Source: Promethearchaeota archaeon
Lineage (GTDB): Archaea > Asgardarchaeota > Lokiarchaeia > Sigynarchaeales > SOKP01
Assembly: GCA_019057735.1 (NCBI GenBank)
Contig: JAHLWV010000151.1
Location: forward strand, 1 to 5,851
Direction: 5' to 3'
DNA: 5,851 nucleotides
The translations under genes were made by a program, and so were the position numbers. Position 1 is the stretch's first letter. Each line of letters opens with the position of its first letter. Under the pieces are notes generated by a model. It was not told the origin of the DNA. It did no database searches and was given only the letters and a program-made list of their open reading frames with translations. Of this stretch, positions 1 to 5,851 are shown piece by piece.

Positions 1-16
1 CTTCTTCGGGTGCCAT
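1..16 (-). CDS. Possible 5' end of a minus-strand gene cut by the window edge
   Basis: On the minus strand an ATG at 16-14 opens a frame reading M-A-P-E-E before the window ends. The sequence AATATATTTT at 60-51 could be its TATA box, giving a leader of roughly 14 bases, and every other supported gene here is on the same strand. Against it, there is no Shine-Dalgarno site and only five codons are visible. The plus strand also has frames open at the edge, one stopping at 48-50 and another near 92, so the end of a convergent gene cannot be excluded. No function can be assigned. Confidence 0.25.
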
Positions 17-76
17 AATTATATCGAAGAAAGTAATATTAGAATATTGAAAAATATATTTGTTCTCCAAATAGAT

Positions 77-102
77 ATAAAAATAAAAATAAAATAAAAA
101 AA
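77..102 (-). terminator. U-rich archaeal-type terminator after the 367-residue gene
   Basis: Starting 8 bases after the stop codon at 111-113, the minus strand carries a run of T tracts (T7, T4, T5, T5, separated by single A residues). No GC-rich stem precedes it. Hairpin-free oligo-T tracts are the usual intrinsic termination signal in archaea. The position right behind the last gene of the two-gene unit fits this role. Confidence 0.6.
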
Positions 103-110
103 GTTAAAAT

Positions 111-1214
111 TTATTCTTCAGCTTTTACTGCTGTTTTTAAGTTTAAATACGTATTCTCCAGCACAGTTAAGTATTCTAATAACACTTGATCCGCTTTAGA
201 TTTCTTCTCATATTCAGCTTTGATAATATTCAACAAGTATTTAGGAAAGATTTTGTCTACATAAAAATCTGATAACAATGCGTAATATTCGTTGTTTTTG
301 TCGTCCTGGAACACCTGAATCATTTGATTCTCCCATAACATTTTCAACACCTCGTCTATATCATCGACGCCCTTCTTTTTCAGTTTCTCAAGATCGTTCT
401 TGGTGACGATGGCCGTTCGCAATAAACGCAGAGTTTCGTAGACTTGAGGGTTGATAATGATTTCAATCACTCTGAGGTTATCCTGATCTGATGGTTTATA
501 GTTTTGAAAGAATTTTTTAGTTTCAGTCCTATAATCCGACGCAAGTTGCGAAGGCAACCCTCTATCAGCAGGATCCTTGAGCAGTTGAACAGGGGGAACT
601 CGTAACATTAAAATGTCGTTCGTTAGAAAAATTAATTCTGATGGCATTCCTTTAACTGACGTTTCTTTTATTAATTCCCGCTTAATCAATTCGATCAAGA
701 CGCTTTCTAAATCGACAAAACCTTGTTTGTATCGGTCTTTAAGCCACACCATTAATTCTGATTTCGAAACTGCCCCTTCTTCTCGTAAGCGATTGATAAT
801 CATCCTTTTTATCTCGTCTTGGTAGGTCATTGCTAATTGTTGTTCGTTATTCAACGTGGGATACACAGACAATCTCCTAAATAGTGAAGGGATCATACTT
901 AAATAAGCGTCATCTTCAAGATTTTGCAAGATTATTCTAGAAGCGTCAGCTAATCCACCTTCGTAAGCATCAGGGTCGTCGTCAAGGTTCAAAAGCATAA
1001 GTATATAATACCCTTTTTCGGGTCCTGTGTAGTAGGATGCAATATTTAACGATCCTACCATCAAACTTATCATTCCTGACTCTCCACTATACTCGTGCGT
1101 ACTATATACTTGCATAAGCGTTTTATCTGTGATAACGATCTCTTCGGGATATTTTGCTAAGATCTCCGTACCAACTCTCTCGTCCCATCTCATTACTACT
1201 AATCCGACTGGCAT
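111..1214 (-). CDS. Cytosolic protein with probable longin/roadblock-like N-terminus and two winged-helix segments
   Basis: This is a 367-residue soluble protein with no signal peptide, no transmembrane segment and no cysteine. Residues 1-112 look like an alpha/beta domain: an opening hydrophobic strand (GLVVMRWD), a turn (ERVG), a second strand ending in KYPEE, a later strand (GYYILMLLNL) and a helix (ADASRIILQNL). That order resembles longin or roadblock-like folds, and similar RWD..VG..I..KYP openings are remembered from Asgard proteins; the assignment is inference. Residues about 130-207 and 245-320 each show helices followed by a strand pair, like winged helices (first recognition region VSKSELMVWL, second TKNDLEKLKKKG). 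Residues 320-365 form a helical tail with heptad-like leucines. The gene starts two bases after the stop of the surface-protein gene, with its Shine-Dalgarno inside that gene, so the two are probably one operon. A role as a cytosolic adaptor or regulator of the surface protein is a context guess; DNA binding through the winged helices is an alternative. The exact function is unknown. Confidence 0.9.
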   Translation of the reverse strand: MPVGLVVMRWDERVGTEILAKYPEEIVITDKTLMQVYSTHEYSGESGMISLMVGSLNIASYYTGPEKGYYILMLLNLDDDPDAYEGGLADASRIILQNLEDDAYLSMIPSLFRRLSVYPTLNNEQQLAMTYQDEIKRMIINRLREEGAVSKSELMVWLKDRYKQGFVDLESVLIELIKRELIKETSVKGMPSELIFLTNDILMLRVPPVQLLKDPADRGLPSQLASDYRTETKKFFQNYKPSDQDNLRVIEIIINPQVYETLRLLRTAIVTKNDLEKLKKKGVDDIDEVLKMLWENQMIQVFQDDKNNEYYALLSDFYVDKIFPKYLLNIIKAEYEKKSKADQVLLEYLTVLENTYLNLKTAVKAEE

Positions 1215-1216
1215 TT

Positions 1217-4200
1217 TTACATCTTACCTCCTTCAAAATCAGTTGTTTCTGGTAATTTCTTTTTTCTTTTCGTCTCTATTCCTAAAATATCGTCCAAAGA
1301 TAAACCAAGCACTTCCCATCTGTCTCCAAGTTTCTTTACAATGAACTCCTCTTTCGAGGGATATAAAAGCGAGTCTGAAATAGATTTTCTCCCTTTTATG
1401 TTCTTGCTCATTTCTCTAACTTTCTTTACAAATGTAGGTATTCTTGCCCGCTGAATCATTCTATAAGTAACCAGGCTTCCAACAACAGCAATAAGAGCGC
1501 CTATAATCATTAAGAAATAGAACATCGGAAATCCGAAAATTTCTGGCATTCCAATAACTAGCGTTAACGATATAGTTTCGGTTACATAATCAGTTTTTGA
1601 TATCTCAATGGATCCCAATAGAGTTTGGGGTGCTATAAAGGCGTCAATGCTTTCAGTTGGGAAAATTAATTCATAAATTCCATTCCCACTTTCAGTAAAA
1701 GAGTAGGAAGTAGAGCCTATTGTTAATTTTACAGTAGCATTTGTTAAATCAGCCAGGTTTCTCGACTCATCACTCAAATCCAAGGTAATAGTAATTTCTG
1801 CACCTTGAATGACATTTATTCTAGATCCACTTAAACCTGTAGCTGAAAGATCATGGTCAATTGTTCGTTTTTTGATCTCTAAATTGATAAATGCATTCCT
1901 CGCATCATAATTGTTCTTCTGTAAGGTTACAAATATTGCGTATTTTCCGATGTCTCTCGTTTCAGTATCAAAGTCTAAAACATATAAGCTATCACCATTC
2001 TCTACAAGATCTATGTTCGAGCTTGGAGATCCTACTGGCGTTCCATCTTCGGCAAGTTGATACCAATAATAGTAAGCTAGTTCTAGATCTCCTACTCTAG
2101 CATCTGTGGTTCCGGTGACATCTCTATATTCAAGAGTAAAATTAAATGCGTCTTTAATCCATCCATCAGCTGAAACATGATATAATGTACTAGTATCATT
2201 TAAAGTAGTAAATCTTGGAATAATATCAATAAGTATTGAAAATATGCTTCTCGTGTAATTTTCTAACTCGATACCTATATCAATGCTGTAAGTTCCCGTA
2301 GTAAGAGCCGTTGAAGTGTTAAGTTCGAATGAATAATAACCAGGATTAATTGGATCTTCACCTATATTAATTCCTGAACCATAATCCCAACTATAACTCA
2401 GAATCGCGTTCCGTAATAAAGAGGTTGGACTAAGTGTCGGGAAATATGAAACTGTTATATTAGTTAATTCGTTGTAGTACTGAGTAATTTTTGTTAAAGT
2501 TTGAGTAGGGTTGCCATAATTATGAAGATTTGAGGAAGTTGGAGTAGCTAAAAGTTGGAGTACATATGTTTCAATATCAGGTGATCCATAACCTGGTTTT
2601 TCTCCTGTGATTTCTATAGTGTAAATTGTACCGTCATAACCCGCTGATAAAATACTTGAATTAAAAGTGACGCTGAAATTACCGTTACCTAAAGCTTGTA
2701 AAGTTTTGTATAATACAGGTAAGCCATCGAAATCTTTAATTGTTAACTGAATCCCATCAGTTGAATTTATTGGGTTCCAATTACTCCCACCATCTGTAGA
2801 ATAAGTGAAATTAACTGAATATGTTATAAATTCTTTCCAATCGGCCTCAGTATCTCCGTATGAAGTTTGAAACTGTGTAATATAATTACTTGAATCAAAA
2901 ATTAGTTCAAATATAATAGAAGATTCACTTTCTAAAGTGTAATTATATTCTGTAACCGCAGTTGGCATCCATTGAGAAGGAGATGTGTAGTTTACATTGA
3001 ATTGCTTATTTTGAGTTCCGAAAAATTCTAAAGTAAAATTATATGAAGTTCCTCGCAAATACCAGAAATCAATGTCCGGATTTTGAGCTCCATAAGCATA
3101 CCCATCCTGATCAGTAGTTAAATTAGCAATAGAATTCGAATCTGAGATCGATCCGTTGAAAACATGTACAATTACATCAGAGACGGGATCTCTACTTGGT
3201 GGTTCATCTACAACTCTAATATTTATTTTAGCTAAAGCAGTTTTATTATAAACATTTTGAGTTTCGAGAGTATCGATTTGAATTGTTCCATTACACTGAG
3301 TAGCATTTGTTCCATCAATTTCCATGTACAAGCCATAAACTTCGTAATCATCACCAATTAGAGGAGCACTAGATTCAGTTGGATTTCTCATATCAATTTG
3401 AATAAAGTCAGTTGTATCGCTTACACCATAGGATGTATTTTGAAAAATTAGATGATCCCCAGGGGTTGATGTAAAGGTTTCGTTATCTGCATTAACATAG
3501 TAAATCTTCACTGAATCCAAATGGTCAACCATATTTGATAATGTAATATTTGCTTTCAAAATCTTTTTATTGCTTAGCTCAGTCGAAGAACCCCCTGAAA
3601 ATATGCTTTCCTTAATTGAGAAAAAGCCTGCTGATGCAATATTTGTCTCATTTATATTGATGTTTTGGCTATAATATTTTTGACTAGAAGTATATGATGT
3701 TCTATAAATATCACTTGCATTTAAGGGAGTATTTGTTGGATTATAATCTGCGTTTTGGTAAAATACTTTGTAATAATACGAGGCTCTATTGTGCCATCGA
3801 AATACCGATTTTCCTGCGCTATCGAGTTGTAATGTCTCAAATACTGAACTACTTGAATCGTTACTTATCTCAATATATCCATGAGTTATTGGATTTTCAT
3901 CCCAATCAACAATTTCGAAATCAATTGTCCAAAGATCTACAGTAATGTCAAAAGAATGGTAAAGTCCTGACAAAGTAAATTGAACAGGTCCACCATATTT
4001 GCTTAGAGTGCTGTCATAAATAACACTTTCAAGTCCAGAATTTAGCGAATAATTCATAGTAATGTTATATGAACCATAAACTAGCTGATTGAAACTTGTT
4101 GATCCATCTGAACTCGTGTTTTGAATTGATACTAACGATCCATCAGTCGCGTTAATTAAAGAAATTTCCGCATTGGGAACAATTCTACCATCAACATCAT

Positions 4201-5449
4201 AAATAGTGAAAATAACTTGAGCTAACTGTTCTTGTTCCTCATTTAAGGAAGTAGATATCTTATAATCTTTAAAAAGCCATTCAATTTCTTGGCCAGTTAA
4301 AGCACGCTCATAATATCTAATTTCATCCATTTCTCCTTGATAATAAATGTTATTTCTAGGAGTACCCAAACTTGTTGCTTCAGATCCGTCTCCAATTATT
4401 CCGTATCGGGATGTCCCGGACCCAATTGCTAGTCCAGAATGAGAATTCAAACTTGTAGCATCTGGTTGTCCTGATGATGGATCAATATATATATATTTAT
4501 TTGTACCATCATACACTGCTACAGCATAATGCCATTCTCCATCATTAAATCCCCCCGTAGTGCTATAGAAATCATCAATACCGCTCCTAGTAGTGGAAAA
4601 TCCTAATTTTCCTTCATGTTCTGTTGTATCTGGTCGTATAAAAAAATTAAAATATTCTGAACGATCGAAATCAAAGAATGCCCAATTACTACTGTAAGAT
4701 CCACCACTAAATGAAGTTTTAAACCATAAACCTATAGTAAATTCATCAAGAGCACCAACAGTATTATAATTTTTTCCTTGTATTCCTAAATACTGATTAT
4801 TTCCGTTAAAACTGAGTGAATAATCTCCAACCTTTCCAGTAACATGATTAGGGTTATTATATGTAGTAGCATTATAATTTGCTAATTTATCAACTATAAC
4901 TCCAGTATCATCATCATCAAAAGAATACCAAACCAGCCCTTCCGGATTTTGTGACATGTAATAACTTTCGGCTAGCCCAACTGAATTATTTCCATAATAT
5001 AGGAAAGTATCATATTCCGTTGAACTTGAAGAGCAATTAGTCTTGAACCATACCGTTGCGTAATCCACGCTAGGATAATCAATCCGATAATAATAATCTC
5101 TCAAAACACCATTTTCCACTATTCTTATATCATACAAGCTTAAATTCATATGCCCTTGAGAAACTAAATCGGTATAGTTGAAAGTGGTATAGGTTGTAAA
5201 ATCAGTCAAATCTACAGCATTAGGGTTCGTAATATTAATGAGCTTTCTGTAAAAGTACGATGCATTCCACCATTCAGAAAGGCTAACTTCATTTGTTTTT
5301 GGCATGTCAAAGTTATTATCGAGTTCCAAAGAAGCGTCTGAATTAACCATTGCAACCATAGCATAATTCATATAAATACTCGAAAATCCTAAAATCGAGA
5401 GTATTAAAATTGTTTTTATTTGTGTCTTTCTGTCTTTTATTCTATACAT
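1217..5449 (-). CDS. Large surface protein: DUF2341, LamG, Ig-like stalk, one transmembrane helix, basic cytoplasmic tail
   Basis: This 1410-residue protein is probably exported and anchored in the membrane. Residues 1-35 are a basic start (YRIKDRK) and a long hydrophobic stretch, a signal peptide or signal anchor. Residues about 60-165 match the DUF2341 pattern: WWNASYFYRK at the start, then ATVWFK and FLYYGNNS at the end. Residues 170-396 are a LamG/concanavalin-like domain, with GLVWYSFD, LSFNGNNQYL, GEWHYAVAVYDG and the closing GEMDEIRYYERALTGQEI. Segments near 410-470, 508-570 and 739-811 resemble carboxypeptidase-regulatory-like beta-sandwiches (DVDGRIVPNAEISL). From about 860 to 1299 come roughly four divergent Ig-like repeats. 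A helix at 1305-1329 crosses the membrane, and residues 1330-1410 form a basic tail with an LYPSKEEF...LGLSLDDILGI segment. About 35 N-x-S/T sequons occur, all before residue 1240; there are only two cysteines (139 and 719). No catalytic domain is recognised, so adhesion or glycan binding is the likeliest role. The start is the first ATG giving a full signal sequence. Confidence 0.93.
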   Translation of the reverse strand: MYRIKDRKTQIKTILILSILGFSSIYMNYAMVAMVNSDASLELDNNFDMPKTNEVSLSEWWNASYFYRKLINITNPNAVDLTDFTTYTTFNYTDLVSQGHMNLSLYDIRIVENGVLRDYYYRIDYPSVDYATVWFKTNCSSSSTEYDTFLYYGNNSVGLAESYYMSQNPEGLVWYSFDDDDTGVIVDKLANYNATTYNNPNHVTGKVGDYSLSFNGNNQYLGIQGKNYNTVGALDEFTIGLWFKTSFSGGSYSSNWAFFDFDRSEYFNFFIRPDTTEHEGKLGFSTTRSGIDDFYSTTGGFNDGEWHYAVAVYDGTNKYIYIDPSSGQPDATSLNSHSGLAIGSGTSRYGIIGDGSEATSLGTPRNNIYYQGEMDEIRYYERALTGQEIEWLFKDYKISTSLNEEQEQLAQVIFTIYDVDGRIVPNAEISLINATDGSLVSIQNTSSDGSTSFNQLVYGSYNITMNYSLNSGLESVIYDSTLSKYGGPVQFTLSGLYHSFDITVDLWTIDFEIVDWDENPITHGYIEISNDSSSSVFETLQLDSAGKSVFRWHNRASYYYKVFYQNADYNPTNTPLNASDIYRTSYTSSQKYYSQNININETNIASAGFFSIKESIFSGGSSTELSNKKILKANITLSNMVDHLDSVKIYYVNADNETFTSTPGDHLIFQNTSYGVSDTTDFIQIDMRNPTESSAPLIGDDYEVYGLYMEIDGTNATQCNGTIQIDTLETQNVYNKTALAKINIRVVDEPPSRDPVSDVIVHVFNGSISDSNSIANLTTDQDGYAYGAQNPDIDFWYLRGTSYNFTLEFFGTQNKQFNVNYTSPSQWMPTAVTEYNYTLESESSIIFELIFDSSNYITQFQTSYGDTEADWKEFITYSVNFTYSTDGGSNWNPINSTDGIQLTIKDFDGLPVLYKTLQALGNGNFSVTFNSSILSAGYDGTIYTIEITGEKPGYGSPDIETYVLQLLATPTSSNLHNYGNPTQTLTKITQYYNELTNITVSYFPTLSPTSLLRNAILSYSWDYGSGINIGEDPINPGYYSFELNTSTALTTGTYSIDIGIELENYTRSIFSILIDIIPRFTTLNDTSTLYHVSADGWIKDAFNFTLEYRDVTGTTDARVGDLELAYYYWYQLAEDGTPVGSPSSNIDLVENGDSLYVLDFDTETRDIGKYAIFVTLQKNNYDARNAFINLEIKKRTIDHDLSATGLSGSRINVIQGAEITITLDLSDESRNLADLTNATVKLTIGSTSYSFTESGNGIYELIFPTESIDAFIAPQTLLGSIEISKTDYVTETISLTLVIGMPEIFGFPMFYFLMIIGALIAVVGSLVTYRMIQRARIPTFVKKVREMSKNIKGRKSISDSLLYPSKEEFIVKKLGDRWEVLGLSLDDILGIETKRKKKLPETTDFEGGKM
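1226..1233 (-). promoter_or_regulatory. Shine-Dalgarno site embedded in the 3' end of the upstream gene
   Basis: The minus strand reads AAGGAGGT, a near-perfect complement to the archaeal 16S rRNA 3' end. The GGAGG core ends 12 bases before the ATG at 1214-1212, a slightly long spacing. These bases also encode the final Glu-Gly-Gly of the 1410-residue protein, whose TAA lies at 1219-1217. A ribosome finishing the upstream gene would therefore stop next to this start. It also supports the chosen start of the 367-residue protein, since no better-placed start is in frame. Confidence 0.8.
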
Positions 5450-5475
5450 TAGTATTGCCTATTTTCATGATTTTT

Positions 5476-5484
5476 GGTATAAAG
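5476..5484 (-). promoter_or_regulatory. Candidate TATA box for the surface-protein operon
   Basis: The minus strand reads CTTTATACC here, centred about 31 bases before the ATG at 5449-5447. Archaeal TATA boxes sit roughly 26 bases before the transcription start, so the mRNA would begin about 5 bases before the start codon and be nearly leaderless. This fits the lack of a good Shine-Dalgarno there (only AGG at 5460-5458). Two other candidates exist: AAATATAAG at 5520-5512, giving a leader near 40 bases, and GTTTTATAAAAG at 5552-5541, giving about 70. The choice is not settled by sequence alone. Confidence 0.4.
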
Positions 5485-5545
5485 TATTAAAGTAAAATAA
5501 TAATCAAATATCTTATATTTAATATTTCCCAATATACAAGCTTTT

Positions 5546-5566
5546 ATAAAACAACTTAAATAAAAT
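5546..5566 (-). terminator. Weak T-rich stretch, possible terminator of the methyltransferase gene
   Basis: About 80 bases after the stop codon at 5648-5646, the minus strand has three to four short T runs (T4, T3, T4) without a stem. This is the best oligo-T candidate in the spacer, but it is weaker than the tract at 77-102 and overlaps one TATA-like candidate. If it fails, the methyltransferase and the surface-protein operon would be read together. Confidence 0.2.
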
Positions 5567-5645
5567 CTTATGCTTTTTGATCTTCTATAATCTGAATTTT
5601 GAAAGCAGAATATGTCTAAAATTATCTTAGCAATTTAGTAGTTCG

Positions 5646-5851
5646 CTACTTCTTTAATAATAGGTATACTTTCCGTTTTTTCGGATTATTAGGATTATCA
5701 ATTATGAAATTTCCTTTAAAATTTGTGTTACTATTCACAATCTCAGCAACAAATTCCATTATGGTGGTACTTTTCGGATAGAATTGAATAATCATATTTG
5801 ATTCAGGTTTTAAGATTTGATAAAAAGATACAAATAGATTAGTTAGAACTA
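5646..5851 (-). CDS. C-terminal end of a Bud23/WBSCR22-type SAM-dependent methyltransferase (5' part outside window)
   Basis: The frame runs in from the right edge for 67 codons and ends at TAG (5648-5646). It reads LFVSFYQILKPESNM, then IIQFYPKSTTIMEFV, then FIIDNPNNPKKRKVYLLLKK at the terminus. Bud23 proteins end their methyltransferase fold in the same order: a helix and LK turn, a strand with Q-hydrophobic-YP, a helix, a hydrophobic-D-x-P-N strand, and a KK..YL strand. In eukaryotes Bud23 makes the m7G of small-subunit rRNA and works with Trm112; whether this archaeal protein has the same target is not shown. The SAM-binding motifs lie outside the window. Unlike eukaryotic Bud23 it has no long Arg/Lys-rich extension after the last strand. 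Another related archaeal class I methyltransferase is possible. An ATG at 5795-5793 is in frame, but coding clearly continues upstream of it, so it is not the start. Confidence 0.8.
   Translation of the reverse strand, partial: VLTNLFVSFYQILKPESNMIIQFYPKSTTIMEFVAEIVNSNTNFKGNFIIDNPNNPKKRKVYLLLKK

Noticed and set aside
1..33. Inverted repeat TTCTTCG (2-8) with CGAAGAA (25-31)
   Set aside because: Seven base pairs around a 16-base loop at the window edge; likely chance, and it may fall within the possible edge gene.
613..825. Plus-strand open frame of 70 codons
   Set aside because: It lies wholly antisense to the 367-residue gene, has no Shine-Dalgarno site, and its translation has no recognisable fold; it is a shadow of the real frame.
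1129..1344. Plus-strand open frame of 71 codons spanning the gene junction
   Set aside because: It is antisense to both well-supported genes, and its Ser/Phe/Leu-rich composition is what the reverse of Lys/Glu-rich coding sequence gives.
1891..2100. Plus-strand open frame of 69 codons
   Set aside because: Antisense to the Ig-like repeat region; Ser/His/Leu-rich with no motif or ribosome site.
2512..2523. TGCCATAATTAT shared with positions 11-22
   Set aside because: A single 12-base AT-rich match, one copy inside coding sequence, without flanking similarity; not a repeat element.
3694..3945. Plus-strand open frame of 83 codons
   Set aside because: Antisense to the surface-protein gene with no supporting start signals or family resemblance.
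1..5851. CRISPR arrays, insertion sequences, tRNA or rRNA genes
   Set aside because: No regularly spaced repeats, terminal inverted repeats with a transposase, or cloverleaf or rRNA-like sequence were found on either strand.

Overview
The window looks like a piece of an AT-rich archaeal chromosome, most likely from an Asgard (Lokiarchaeia-like) archaeon. The reasons are: a very large secreted and membrane-anchored protein built from DUF2341, LamG and Ig-like modules with many N-glycosylation sequons; a cytosolic protein with a probable longin/roadblock-like N-terminus followed by winged-helix segments, of a kind remembered from Asgard genomes; a Bud23-type methyltransferase C-terminus; a strong GGAGGT Shine-Dalgarno site; and a U-rich, hairpin-free terminator. 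The lineage is inferred from protein style only and was not tested by search.

All well-supported genes lie on the minus strand, so transcription reads from high to low coordinates. At the right edge (5646-5851) is the C-terminal end of a SAM-dependent methyltransferase of the Bud23/WBSCR22 family; its start lies outside the window. A 196-base AT-rich spacer (5450-5645) follows, with TATA-like promoter candidates. Next comes a 1410-residue surface protein (1217-5449): signal sequence, DUF2341, LamG/concanavalin-like domain, carboxypeptidase-regulatory-like beta-sandwiches, about four divergent Ig-like repeats, one transmembrane helix, and an 80-residue basic cytoplasmic tail.

Two bases after its stop begins a 367-residue soluble protein (111-1214). 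Its ribosome binding site lies inside the last codons of the surface-protein gene, so the two are almost certainly co-transcribed and probably translationally coupled. A T-rich terminator follows (about 77-102). Bases 1-16 may hold the first codons of another minus-strand gene, but this is weak.

The most interesting idea is that the two coupled genes form one unit: an extracellular carbohydrate- or surface-binding adhesin whose cytoplasmic tail communicates with a cytosolic longin-like/winged-helix adaptor. The gene pairing is seen directly; the physical link between the products is inference.
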